Source: Valencia hispanica | Taxonomy: Eukaryota; Chordata; Actinopteri; Cyprinodontiformes; Valenciidae | Direction: 5' to 3' | Length of the DNA: 64,000 nucleotides | Assembly: GCA_963556495.2 (NCBI GenBank) | Contig: OY747702.1 | Coordinates: forward strand, 25,027,403-25,091,402 | Shown: positions 37,633-49,640 of the stretch, one piece after another | How positions within the stretch are numbered: the stretch's first letter is position 1 | Layout of the letters: the number at the start of each line of letters is the position of its first letter | Notes under the pieces: model-generated | What the model was told of the DNA's origin: nothing | The model's database searches: none | What the model saw: the letters and a program-made list of their open reading frames with translations, nothing else | Position numbers and translations under genes: made by a program

Positions 37633-37682
<50 letters not shown>
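37633..37682. repeat. (TA)n microsatellite, 50 bp, right of the RLE-LINE fragment
   Basis: Uninterrupted TA repeats directly joined to the truncated 5' end (transcript sense) of the LINE fragment. Confidence 0.97.
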
Positions 37683-37684
<2 letters not shown>

Positions 37685-38544
37685 ACTGAAAGAGCTGGCA
37701 CATGAGGTAGTTACATAACACAGCACAGGGGGAAATGTTTGTGGTGACAATGAAATTTATTGAAAGAGCTCACAACATATATTATTCACTTTGAAATTAA
37801 GCTAATTATTCAGTGAAAGATTTTAAAAGAAGGTGAGCAGATGATGAAGTGATGAAGGCGGAAGATGAAGCTGATGATCACAGGAATCTGTCTGGAAACT
37901 GTCCATGCTGGAACTATCGTCTGTCCTCCTGTATAAAACAATAAGGAAGACATATTGATGCACAATACTTAGGTTAATATGAACCATATAAATTAAAGCA
38001 AGCATTAGAACATTTAAACTGTTCTGATTGATTATAAATTGAACCCCGATAAAAATATTGTTCTCAGTGGGAGTTATAGTAGCAAGGTGAATATAACAGT
38101 GACTTGCACAGTTCCACCTTTAATGAAAACAGTATACAGTTAAAGTACATTGCTGTGACTGTTGCTCTATATACTCACAGCACACTAAGAGTTACAGGTA
38201 CAAAGTGTCGTTTGTATGGCGCTGTTCTGGTGATCTGTGCTACCCATCAAAAACTGCTTCCATCATGTTTACATGACAAAAACCATTACCTTTGATGTTA
38301 AATATAATCAGAAAACATTCAAGTTCAAGTGAGGGAATCAAAGTGGATGTTAAGCTGTTATGCGCAGCACTGCAACAATGTATATGATAGACGAAAACTT
38401 CTCTAAATACCACCAGAACAACATTCCCGTTTATTATATGAAGCTAGCACACTATTATGCAGGCACATCTGGTCATCAGAATCTCCTACCTGTTTAATAG
38501 GCCTATACATTGGTAGCACATGCTAATCCTCTAAATTATTTTCA
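37683..38544. other. Intergenic, nothing recognised
   Basis: No gene or repeat supported. Confidence 0.4.
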
Positions 38545-38800
38545 TTTTAATTATTCACAAACTTGTTTAGCAACTATTTTCTCAAGGACTTCAGATAAGA
38601 AAGGACGGTTAAACATAGGACTGTAATTACCAAAGTCATCTTGATTAAGGGAAGGTTTCTTAAGTAAAGGTTTAATTACAGCAATTTTAAATTCCTGTGG
38701 TACGTATCCATTTACTAAGGATAGATTCATCATATCTAAAATGGGCCCAGGAACCAAATGGAACACTTCCTTAAATAATATTTCTACTCTATTCAAATAT
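38545..38800 (-). pseudogene. L2-type LINE reverse transcriptase fragment
   Basis: Minus-strand reading [20 protein letters not shown], then NYSPMFNRPFLSEVLEKIV, equivalent to the fingers region ([17 protein letters not shown]) of L2-clade LINEs. Arg of NYRP is Ser here. Only about 80 codons survive. Confidence 0.8.
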
Positions 38801-38894
38801 TAAAGCATATTTTGTATATCTGCGTAGTAGTTCAGTTAATGAGACAAAAACCAGCTTGGTTATTTTTTATGTTTTATTATTGAACAAGAATGTT

Positions 38895-39025
38895 TCATGA
38901 TCTGCGATGGACTGGCGACCTGTCCAGGGTGTACCCCGCCTCTCGACCCGTGACTGAGATAGGCACTAGCCCCCTGCAACCCTGCATATGATGGATGGGT
39001 ACAGGAAATGGATGGATGGATAGAT
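38895..39025 (+). repeat. Dispersed fish retroelement 3' tail with (GGAT)n end
   Basis: GATGGACTGGCGACCTGTCC, then AGGGTGTACCCCGCCTCTCG and GATAGGCACTAGCCCCCTGC, ending in ATGGATGGAT repeats. This tail is one of the commonest repeats in teleost genomes. A related shorter tail lies at 39,415-39,500 (GGGATTGGCTCCATCC then GGATGGATGG). Confidence 0.75.
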
Positions 39026-41649
39026 GGATGAAATGTTTCATGATATGAGACAGGGATTCAGCAACCACTTCCTGACACCTAAATCTTTGAGTTATGATGT
39101 TAAAGAGTCAATCCTTAAAACTGACAGGTAATAGAGCTGAAATTATCTAAAGCAAGTGTTGGAGACATGTTATGATCTACAAATCTAGAAATAGATTCTG
39201 CAAGCATGTTAAGGACTTGATTCCTGCATCAAACAGGTTTACACTTCAAAGGTTTGAGGTCCAAAGTTTACCTAACGGCTGCATGGAGTTAGCATAATCA
39301 GCCTTCGTCTAGCTTTGTTTGTTCTACTGTATATACATCACATATGTGTAAATGTATGTTTTTCTATCTCTGTGTGTGATTCTCTTGTGATCCTCCCAAG
39401 CTGTTCTTCACATCTCACTCCTTGACAGCTGGGATTGGCTCCATCCTCTGTGTCCCTGAACAGAACGAATTGGGTACGCAGTAAAGGATGGATGGAAAGT
39501 GATGATGTTTGATCAGTGCTTTAGCATCGACTTGGCTTAGAAAAATCCTTCAAAGTACAGCACTATTACGTTATCTCAGCAGTGATAGTGCTAAAAATAC
39601 ATATATTATTGAAAAGGTTTGCCATTTTTACTTGCATTTGAACTATATGATATGCCTGGAATATTTTTACAATTACATTTTCTTCCGTTTAATGTGATTT
39701 CTACTTTATGCACTCCAAAACTAAAAACCGCCCCAGGCCAATGAATGTTACTTGGAAAGTTTTACCTTGAAATGATGCTGACAGTGAAATGCATGACATC
39801 GGTTTACCAAACAGTCTTAAAGTCCACAGAGACTGAGGCCCAGCTGTTCAAGTTTTTAGGGTTCTAAATTGTTAACTTGCTTTCACTCACACACACAGAG
39901 CAGACTACATAGTGCATAGACCACATATATGATGGAAATTAAAAGCTGCCTAGCCTTATTTTAGTCTCCATACATCATACCACCAACTTAGTTCTGCACA
40001 GTAAGGGCAAGGACACTAGGTAAGTAATGACATATTAACAAAATCATGCACAATATAAGGAACAATAATCCAACAAGATCGTAGCTGTTTTAAAGGAGCT
40101 CTATCATGAAAAGAACAGTGGTTCCTAAAGTTTTCATAAAAACCAAAGTAAATATGACTTGTTCCAAGACCCAGCATACAGATAAATATTTGAAAACATT
40201 ACAAAAATGGCACTTTTTCAATTTTTAATATTAAGTGATAAAATCTGAAAAAAAGGGAATTCTTAAACGGTGGCAGCATGTTATTAATTGAAGGGTACAG
40301 TTTTATTATTAACAAAATTTAAGGAGACGTCCGATAAAATTAATTCTAAATGCGAAAGCTTTAGGTTTCCCATCAACCTTGATCTCAAAATCTAATCTGG
40401 CTTGTTTATAGCATTTAAACATAAAAAAAATTTGCATCTGCACTTTGGCAATTTCTGTCTCAAAAATCGCACATATTCAATTTGCACTACTGTAAACAGC
40501 AGCAGACTCTGATATGAGTAACATTGGCAGCTGTCCAGGGTAACAGAAGGGGCGGAACACCAACGGAAAAAAACAAACAAAAAAGAGGGCTTTATTTGTT
40601 TCTCAGATCTGCCCTGGTTTAGATTTATATAGCATTTTTGCATGTGCATTTAGTTAGGAGTTGGTGCCCCCTATGTTCAGGTGGCACACCCTGTGTGATG
40701 CTGTCATTAGTGGGAGCAGATTCCCTGCTTGGGCTGCATAGTATTTTCCCCTGCACACAACCGAGAAGCTTTACTGAATTTTGATTGGCTTTTGGGAAAG
40801 ATGGTTGCCTGGTTGTTGATCAACCTGAGCTGATGTGTTGTGGAGGGCAAGTTACCCTGGGCAGCCCTCTCTGTTTCAAAGAGCCCTTGAACTGTGTAAG
40901 CAGTAAATGAAAAAATAAAAACATACTGTCTTTGGAAAGTAGGAACCTGAAGGCGGAGAAAATATAGCTCTTATAGGAAATAACATAGCCTGACTGACAA
41001 AACTGTTGGGCCTAGTTGTCGTGAAGTGTGTTTGTAGCTTTAGGTACAGCTAGAATCACAAAAAGTTCTAAGGAAGGCTCCACATTCACTATTATTTAAT
41101 GGAAAGGTGGCATTTGTTAATTGTGATCTGTGGTCAGATCAGCAATGTTTTGGTGGTTTGCCTGGGACAGGAGTATCTGTACATTTAAATATGAAAGGTA
41201 ATGACTTTGTGATAAAAGCTAGCTGTTGTTAATTCTGTGAGTTGTCTTCTGGCAGGTTTAAAAGACATTAACTTGTTTGCTGACTAACAGTTTTTGACAT
41301 CTAATTTTTGTCATGTCTGGTTGTTATATTTGGGTTTAAATCAGAAAAACAATCTGAATAGTATAATGCTGCTTCAGTTCAGTACAATTCTGTTTTAAAG
41401 TTTTTAATATTTCTGCTTTATCCCAGTAAAGTATTGTAATTCAGACAACATTTTTCTGTCATTGTGGGTCTAAAACAGGTTTGTGTCTTTCTTTTTTTTT
41501 AAAGCCCAAGACCTAAAATCAAACAAGCGTATGTTTTTTGCCCTTAATGATTCTAAGAAGAAAAAAACAAAACAACCATTCTGTTCTAGTAAATTTCTCA
41601 GCAAATAGGTTGAGGCCAAAGATAACAAAAATGTATGTGTGAAAACATT
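39026..41649. other. Intergenic; one further retroelement tail at 39,415-39,500
   Basis: No gene recognised. Otherwise unassigned AT-rich sequence. Confidence 0.4.
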
Positions 41650-42400
41650 CAGGAACGACCCCTGAATGAACATCTAACTAATGTTTTCAAAATGCAACAT
41701 GCAGATGTTGGGCGAATCCATTTTCCACAAAGGAACTGAACAGACTGTTGGACGGCTGGAAGCCATTTTCCCAGATGGACTGAGCAGACCACATTTCCCA
41801 GGAATCCTAGCGGTGACCCCAACACACTCCTATTGGTCCGTGGCCTGGTGGTGGCGGCCATTTCAAATTGCATGCATAACTTTGAGCTGTATTTTTCTGT
41901 GTTTTAAACTGTTTTTTATCCTTAGCGGATCCCACTCTTTCTTTCTCTCTCTTCCTCATTTTTCTCTCTCTCTCTCTTTCTGATTACCTGGTCGGCCAAG
42001 TCGAGCTTGGTCCGACCTGCGTTAGCTGGTCTGTTAGCTGAAAGGTTAACTCCATGTGTACAGTACACACCATGTGCTCTCCTCATTTTAGCCAGAGCTG
42101 TTTTATTGCCCTTAATCTCCTTAAATTCCATGGGCTGTTCTCAAATCTTGGCACAGAACTAAGTTTATGACCCTTTGTCCCACAGGTTATCTCTGACTTG
42201 AGCCCCTGGAGTGAGGGCCCCCTTCCTTTCTGAACAAAACCTCAGCTGTCTGTTTGTCCCTGATCCAATTTGTGTTAATTGTGTTTAATTTCACATATTA
42301 TTGTTTTCTAAGATCTGTAGTAGTTAGTTGCATGCTTTAGAATAGACGGTTGATCTATTTTCTTAATAAATTCCCCCTAGCTTAAAGATAATTGGTCTGT
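41650..42400 (+). other. Possible LTR-like sequence
   Basis: CT-rich blocks, a CCCTTTGTCCCACAGGTTAT junction-like stretch and a late poly(A) signal (CTTAATAAATTCCCC, about 42,361-42,375) resemble an LTR with splice and poly(A) features. No matching TG...CA ends or target duplication were found, so this stays a guess. Confidence 0.2.
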
Positions 42401-44014
42401 GTTTAAATGTTGTATATGTGTACAATTATTCTCCACAATGTGGGAATTTTGGAAGGTAAATGGAAATGTTGTTTTTATGGATGTACACCCGACGGTACCA
42501 CCTAAATCCGTATCATATCCCAGTGGTATCCAGCTCCAGTCCTAAAGAGATACTATCTGGCAACTTTTAGATGCACCTCTGCTCCAACAAACCTGATTGA
42601 AATGGCTTAATATACTCATCAGCATGCCATGCTGCTCTAGAGACGAGGGTTGCATTTAAAACCTGCAGGATAGTAGCTCTAGGGGACTGGACTATGGCAC
42701 CCTTTTGTTAGCTGTTGCCATGTCTGTCTATTTAACTTTGATGTGTTGTGTTCCCTTTTAGTGATCTCTCTGAATATTCTTTACCTTTCTAGCAAAAAGT
42801 ATGTTGTGCTAGGAATGGATTCAAAATATCAAACAAATTTTTCAGGGTAATATTATCATAATATTTAGGACATTTTTGGGAAGCTCATGGATATTACATT
42901 GTGTGATTCACAAATGAGACAACAAGTTATGAAATGTCATTTCAAAGGGATCATCTGTTTATTGATGTAAATCTGAGAATGTTATTTTCCCCCTCCACTA
43001 GAGAAAAACAAGAGATTTAGGAAATGCTTCAGTTGAGTCTATATACAGAGTCAAACTTTCATCGCCAGCCAATCAGTGTTTTGTTAAAAGAAGAACAGCT
43101 GTGGACTCATATTTCCTTCTGTTGTAATCAACTATTATGATGATTGGATTACACATTGGACTTTAAAAGCTAACACTGAAGAAAAAACGACCAGAAATAT
43201 TTAAACAAGTAGACATCAAAACAATAAATTACTTTTTAGAAATGCAACAACTCACTGCAGAGTGGGAGCCGATGACTGATGATCATTTCACTTGTAAATA
43301 TTAACGGAAGTCTGCAATATATCTGGGTCAGCTTGAAATCTAGTTGAAAGCATATGTTCGTGCCATCAGCTGTGTGCCAAAAATGTTTCTGTAAAAGTCT
43401 GCAGCCCTAAGCTGTAATGAACAAGTGCAATGTCCAGATGTGCTGTCACAACGAGCTACTTGTCAGCTCTACTGGAGCTATTAACAAAGCTCTGCAGACC
43501 ATCGGCCCCTCCCTGTTTTTTAAGATCTCTCTGATCCAACGCTGCAAATCTCCTCAACACTTCTCTCTCTCTGTCCCCCACATGTAAAGTGAAAGTAGAA
43601 AACTACACACACGAACAATCAAAGCTGGCATAAATCAATTCAACACGCTACAAAGCTCACGCACATTGCACTGTTGTCCAGAAGTTACACTTACTCCCAG
43701 AGCAGAGGGATTCATCAAAGGATGGGTTTAGCATGACGCTAACAGCGCTCTGCAGGAATAGACGCATGCAGCTTTCCTGTAATACCTGCAGATTTTTCAT
43801 CCATGTTACCTGATCCATGCTGCGACTTCCACAGTGTGTTTGAGGAAGGATTCACCTGGTTGGACCCCTGATGAAAAGATTGATACCCCGTCTCATTTCT
43901 TTTTGAACAACCAGACTGGTGGTGTTTTGCAGCCGCCTTCATCTTAAAATGTAACAATTAGAGTTGCCAATTGGCAGCCTTGACTTATTTTAAAAATTGA
44001 TAATAAAAAAAAAG
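42401..44014. other. Intergenic, nothing recognised
   Basis: No gene or repeat supported. Confidence 0.4.
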
Positions 44015-44153
44015 TAATAATAAAGTAGAAATGATCATTGTAATTGGCCTTATTTTGCTTAATTCATGTTTTTCTAATATCCTGTGGCATAAAAAAAAAC
44101 ATGAATTAAGCAAAATAAGGCCAATTACAATGATAATTTCTACTTTATTACTA
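44015..44153. repeat. Near-perfect inverted repeat, 59-bp arms
   Basis: Left arm 44015-44073 and right arm 44095-44153 are reverse complements at 57 of 59 positions (differences at the GATCATT/GATAATT and TTATTA/TTACTA positions). They are separated by 21 bases. The core is TTGTAATTGGCCTTATTTTG and its complement. No TG...CA or transposon-like ends, no coding potential. Confidence 0.95.
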
Positions 44154-45208
44154 TAACTGTGCCTTAATCTTCACAAAGCTTTACAACACCTTTTTTTTTT
44201 TACTACCGGTATACAGTTGTTTGTATCAGGAAAGCTATTGCATTTTCTTCTGACTTGTGGTAATCACTGTTCACACTGGACGTGTCACAATGATCCTGTT
44301 CTAAAGAATGGCAGAGAACGAGGCAAGTCCTTACAAAAACAAATACATTAACAATTTAGCAAGTGCATCTCTGGGTTGAAGACTTAAATAATATAAAGAT
44401 AGTGCCCCAGATGTGAAAAGACCAATGAATCTTTGCAAGACTAAGACAAGACATGGAAGATCCGTTGAGATAGAATGGGAGGGGTGTGGTTTTTCATCTT
44501 AATAATATTGCACACTATTTCTTCCTCATCTACTGTACCAAAGAGAAACAGTAAACACTTATAAGCAAGTTTCAAGTAATGTAACTATTATTCATAACGG
44601 TTTTGATAATGTCTTATTATACCGCATTTTACTAGGTCCATAAACATTTCAGTCTAAAGCCTTTTACCCTACAGTAGATTTTACCACCAAACCACACAGT
44701 ATATTTCAGTGAAATTCAGTTGTAGACGAGGAGGATACTATTTTTCCACAGAGCCTCACCAATCAATAATGCACTACAGCTGCAGGTTATTTCATGGTTC
44801 GTGCAATGGGTTCAACATCTGTTGTAAAATCTCTCTTAGTATAACTTTTAAATCTAAAACTGAATAAAATATGTGTGTCTATGACCTGAGGTATGATGCT
44901 GATGAGAAACAACGTTCAAGGTATGTTGTGGGATTAGGCAAAAACTCAGAAGGAAAAACCTTTTAGAACCCATTGCTATTTATTTTATTCCATGAAGGAT
45001 GTCTATACATGCACTAGACCCTTTTGAAGCCTACATTTAAACAAGGGTTTAATCTAAAATGTTTTTACCCAGCCAACATGTCTTTCTGTATAATAACACA
45101 ATACACTAAAGAATAAAAAGGAAATACAAAAACAGTATACAATTGTTATAGAAATTTATTTTTCTTTTCAATAAATCGATTTTTCTTGACCCACTATTTG
45201 TTTCTAAT
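44154..45208. other. Intergenic, nothing recognised
   Basis: No gene or repeat supported. Confidence 0.4.
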
Positions 45209-46090
45209 TGTCAGGAGTTTGAGGTTTGGTTTGTGTGGTGGTTTCTTTGTTTTGCCTTTCGATAGGTTGTCCACCAGAGGGCATAGCGGCAGGGCCGGAT
45301 CCAGCTCTGGTGGGTGGAGGCCTGCAGGTGTGATTACACACACCTGCAAATCATCAGGACTGCAGAAGGATAAAATGAGCTGGCCGTCTGTCATTCCCTG
45401 CCTGAGTGTTAACCTATATTGTAACCCCGAGCCCTCCAAGTTCCCTGATTGTTTTTTCTAATATTTATGTCTGTTCCTAGAAATATTCCCTTGACTCTTC
45501 CTCAGAAACTCATCTTTTTTCATGTTCCTCACTTCTCTGGTTTCCACTCCTGAGATTCTTTGCCCAAGATAAATACTCCCCTTCAAGATTCCTCTCTGGG
45601 TTTTACCTCCACGACATGCCCCCGGCTTCTTCAAACAACCATCATCCTCCTGCTCTCTTTCCACTCTTTCCACCAGAGTTCCACAACAAGTTCCTTCTTA
45701 GTCGGGCCTCCTGTCCGCCCTCCTACGACAACCTGTAAGACAAACTCAATAATTGTTCATTATTTTCCATGAAAAATAAACTCACCTTCCAGCTCACACC
45801 CATCCCTCAGATCACAGCCACAACACTTCCTGGAAACCCACCACACTGGCCCTCCACAGGTTCCTTTCACTCCTCTCTGGCGAACCCATCTCCTCATCAA
45901 CTGTAAGCAAATCTTTTATATGGTGTTCCCCTCCTTAATAACCCAGCCCATATAAAACTTCCATTTCAGAGATCCAGCTCCTGATCCAGACCCATTTACC
46001 TCCACCTTACTTTCAATAAACTTTTGAATCTGATTTTGTCTCCTGAGAGTTTTGTGCGTGTAGGTCAGACAGCTTCCTAAAACTATGACA
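45209..46090 (+). mobile_element. Solo LTR, gypsy-type, 882 bp
   Basis: Starts TGTCAGGAGTTTG and ends AAAACTATGACA (TGTCA...TGACA). Flanking five-base sequences CTAAT (45204-45208) and CGAAT (46091-46095) differ at one base and are likely a decayed target duplication. The LTR is pyrimidine-rich, with TATA-like GGATAAAATG at about 45,369 and poly(A) signal AATAAA at about 46,015 followed by TTTTGTGCGTGTAGG. No internal gag or pol remains on either side, as expected after LTR-LTR recombination. Direction is from the poly(A) signal. Confidence 0.75.
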
Positions 46091-46124
46091 CGAATTGACT
46101 GTTTAAAGAACGTCTTCCTTTGAG

Positions 46125-46345
46125 GGATTGCTGAAGGATTGCTGTGGTTGGAAAGTCTGCATCAACAGGGCCCAACCTCACGCCAATGACTGACGCAATC
46201 TGCTGGGATTCCTTAAATAGGAAACTTTTTAACTGATTGGAATGTTTGTATAAATGTATTGAAATTACTTCTTGTTAAGTGCCTTGAGATGACATCTGTT
46301 GTGAATTGGCGCTATATAAATAAACTGAATTGAAACTGAATTGAA
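46125..46345 (+). mobile_element. L2-type LINE 3' tail
   Basis: GGGATTGCTGAAGGATTGCT, then CCTTAAATAGGAAACTTTTT, GTGCCTTGAGATGACATCTG and GCTATATAAATAAACTGAAT. Inverted twin at 25,020-25,220. Right behind it, 46,385-46,410 shows another LINE tail (ACCTTATTGATCCCAGAGAG). Confidence 0.75.
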
Positions 46346-46479
46346 TTTACAAACTACATAGTTTCAGTTCAATTCAAAAATACCTTATTGATCCCAGAGA
46401 GAAATTAGGTAAAGGTGTAGTTTACTGATAATTAATTCTGCATCTGCACATCTGAGAGCTACATAGTGCCATCTACTAA

Positions 46480-47513
46480 TGCCCCTGTTTCACTAGGATA
46501 GGCTAGGCTCAGGCCATATCGTGGCAGCCCGGCCCAGGAAGGTTGTATTTCCATTACCATCTCAATGAGGCAGCATGTAAGGACATGGGCGGACTCACCA
46601 TAGCAAAGTTCCAGTAAAAATCAGTCATCACTCACCGTTTTCTGACATTACAGACAGTCGCGGTTCTAGACCAAATTTACCAGGGGGGCCAGGGTGGGGC
46701 CAGTGTTTTTTCATGGGGGCACAGAACAAAAAACAAACAAACAAAAAACAGGGCAATATTTCCCCATTTAATTTATTAAGTATGCCACAGAGCCATATAC
46801 AGTTCCAAAATTGGAAGTTGCAGACCCCTGATCTAGCATATGAAAGCAGTGATCTTATTTCAATACGTCAACTAAATTTTTTATTCATTGATAAATTAAA
46901 ACTGTGAAGGTAAAAAATGAAATTGGTCCAAGGGACCAATTAGCTATGTTTTTTGTTCCAGTGCATTTCATGATAAGAACCTGATTATTAGCTAGTATTA
47001 TCTCATCAGTTCAGGGGTCAAGACCAGTTCTACAGGGGCACTGGCCCCTGTTGGCCCCTGTCTAGAACCGCCCATGATTACAGATGCCGATGCTGGAGCC
47101 GGTATCCAGCCCACTCTGTCTCCTGTTGCTCGCAGGCCTTTTACCATGAATGCCGTCCATTTCTGCAAGCCCTTTCAGTGCTTGCGGTCTGCCCTTCTCA
47201 ACCCGTTGTGGTCCTTTACAGTCTGATATTCGCACATACATTTTTTTAGTTTCCACCAGCAATGTTTTCAACTCTGCTGGTAACAATGCTTCACCATTAT
47301 GAGACATTCACTTCACGCTCACACCGCCAGGCCAATCAGTGGCTACCACTACGTAGGTAGGAGTGAGAGTGACATCACCTCACCGGACCAATCAGTCCAT
47401 AGTAGGGCGTGTTGGGTCGCCTCAGCTTGCCTCGTACTGAGCCAGAGGTAGTCTGAAAAAAGGGGTCGGCTCGGACCAGACAAAGCCGAGCCAACCCTAG
47501 TGGAAAAGGAGCA
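46480..47513. mobile_element. PIF/Harbinger-type DNA transposon, non-autonomous
   Basis: Ends are imperfect inverted repeats of about 32 bp: left TGCCCCTGTTTCACTAGGAT, right (reverse complement) TGCTCCTTTTCCACTAGGGT, both continuing into GGCT-type sequence. TAA lies outside each end (46477-46479 and 47514-47516). A three-base TWA duplication is the Harbinger signature. Inside, the minus-strand frame at 47062-47307 (MSHNGEALLPAELKTLLVET...) may be a remnant of an element-encoded protein, but I recognise no domain. Interrupted by a hAT-like element at 46655-47076. Confidence 0.75.
46655..47076. mobile_element. hAT-type miniature element (422 bp) nested in the Harbinger-type element
   Basis: Left end CAGTCGCGGTTCTAGACC; right end in reverse complement CATGGGCGGTTCTAGACA. 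Both sides are flanked by the identical 8-base sequence ATTACAGA (46647-46654 and 47077-47084). An 8-bp target duplication and CA-starting ends fit the hAT superfamily. No coding capacity; the interior near the ends is rich in GGGGCCA / TGGCCCC. Confidence 0.85.
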
Positions 47514-48397
47514 TAAACTTGCATCCTTTTATACTGTGAAAGGAGTATCATTGGAAAACCCACATAGTTCATGTCAATACTATCCAGTTCAGTTTGATCC
47601 ACGTCTGCTCGACTGAAGAATAATTTTAATAGACACATTTTAAAGCACAATAAAAAGTGAGGTTTCAATTTGACTCCTTTTTTAAGCTAAGGTTTATGTT
47701 TTTGGATTGTGCAGAGGAACACGAGTATCTGGAGAATATGCAGTTTAAGCTAACTCAATGTCATTTAGTTGGGGCCAAGTCTGCTTAACTGAAACGTTTT
47801 ATTAAATTAGACAAGGAATAGCTTAAGGTGACCTTTGGACAATGTTAAGGAAGCCTGAGTACCATAAAAAAATCCATAAAGGTCAGTTTCGATCTGCTTT
47901 ATTCAAGCATTTATTAGGAGCACAAACAGATGTAAACTATTTTTCAACATAGAGATAACGTTCTTGTACTGGAGAATACAGAGAGCTTTAATTTACAATT
48001 ATAGGTAATTTACATCTAAATAACTTTGTGCTGTAATATAGGAGATCCTGGAAACACAGATGAGTAAATGAATAACCTACACATAGGTATACACATCTAA
48101 ATTTGAACTGAAAGCTTTTGTTTCGTGACAGAGTACTGTTAACCCTTACATCAGTTTGTTGCCCTGAGTGATTTGAGATTACGTGATGTTACGTGTCTGT
48201 GTGTGAACTAATCACACTGGGGAGTTAAATCAGTTTGGAAGACAGGTACTCAGTCTCTGTGGATTAATTATTTTTGTGTATCAATTAGTGAATGTCTAGA
48301 GCCGTTGTGTCTGTTTAAATTGTACATAGTTGTTTAGTTACTTCCTATTTTTGCTGTAATACCTTTCCTGAGTTACTTCATCTTATTTTCCCTTTTG
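47514..48397. other. Intergenic, nothing recognised
   Basis: No gene or repeat supported. Confidence 0.4.
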
Positions 48398-48766
48398 TGT
48401 CATGGTCACTTTCCTGGTTAGTCATGTACAACTTAGTTCATGTTCACCTAATACTTTTCTTTTCTCATGTCTTGCCATTTCTCTACTCAGCTCTTCCAGT
48501 TTTTGCTTCCCCACAGCTGTGCCACTTTCAGTTAATCAGGCTCACCTGTTCCCACCACTGTTATCATTTTCCTGGTATTAGCACTCTCTGTTTTAAACCA
48601 CTCCTTGCTGATTTCCTTCACTGGGTTTTCCACCGTTGTCTTCCCCGCTCTGATGCCACTGGTTGTTTTTATTTTTTATATTTGCTTGGTCTTCTCATTT
48701 TATAAGTTCATGATCCTGCCTGCCCCCTCTTTGTGTTTAGGTCCTTTTACAACACAGTCCATGACA
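48398..48766. mobile_element. LTR-like sequence with TGTCATGG...CCATGACA ends
   Basis: 369 bp bounded by perfectly inverted 8-base ends. On the minus strand it starts TGTCATGGACTGTG then TAAAAGGACC, resembling the start of common fish gypsy LTRs, and it contains an AATAAA-like signal in that sense. Flanking bases (TTTTG / AAATG) do not form a duplication. Confidence 0.4.
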
Positions 48767-48844
48767 AAATGATGTACATCTAAAAAAAAATAATAAAACA
48801 TGGTAAAAAGTTTAAATATTTTTTTGTCAGTCATTTCAGAACAC

Positions 48845-49640
48845 AGGTAATGCATCAAGTCTTTATTTCTTTCTTGATGATTATAACATTAAGATAATGA
48901 AAACCCAAAATTCAGTGACTCAGAAAATTTGAATATTACATGGGATCAATGAAAAAGGTATTTCAAAGAGCAATGTGAGGCTTTTCTAAGATATGTTAAT
49001 TTTTATGGACTATGGCATGTACCAAGTCCTGCTGGAAAGGAAGAATCTGTGTCTCTATAAAGCTTGAAGGAAACATGAAGGGCTCAAAAGGGGTATTGAC
49101 TTTGGACTTCAGAAACTACAGTCAAACAACACCAGCAAGTGACATGGCATCCCAAATCATCGCTGACTGTGGAAGCTTCTCACTGAAATTTGAACATGGA
49201 TTGTGTACCTCTCCACTCCTTCTCCAGACTCTAGGTCCTAGAGTCTAGGACTTTGATGTCAAAGTGAAACGCAAACTTAACTTTCATCTGACAACAGGAC
49301 TTTGGCCCAGTGAGCAACAGTCCGGTTCTTTTTCTTTTTAGCCCAGGTAATATGCTTCTGACATTGTCTCTGGTTCAGGACTGGCTTCACAGAAGGAATG
49401 GAAGATTTGTAGCCCATGAGTATAATTCATCTGTACTGTAGTGGCACCTGATGTGTAGACTTTAGCCTCAGTCCACCCATTTTTAAGCTCCCCCATCACT
49501 TGAATGGATTTTACTTGACAATCCTCTGAGGGCTGTGGTTATCTCGGTTGCTGGTGCACCTTTTTCTACAATGCGTTTTCCTTCCACTCAACATTCTATA
49601 AATATGGTATAACTTTTACACAATACTTTTTTTGGAATGG
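48845..49640. mobile_element. Class II transposon relic
   Basis: Two motifs recur in a widespread fish DNA-transposon family: GAAAACCCAAAATTCAGTG with CAGAAAATTTGAATATTACA at 48,900-48,940, and GACAATCCTCTGAGGGCTGT with GTGCACCTTTTTCTACAATG at 49,515-49,575. The superfamily is unclear to me. The interior holds a perfect 19-base palindrome-like unit (GACTCTAGG-T-CCTAGAGTC, 49227-49245). No intact frame. Confidence 0.4.

Noticed and set aside
37367..37705. 112-codon plus-strand frame
   Set aside because: Antisense of the LINE endonuclease fragment plus TA repeats.
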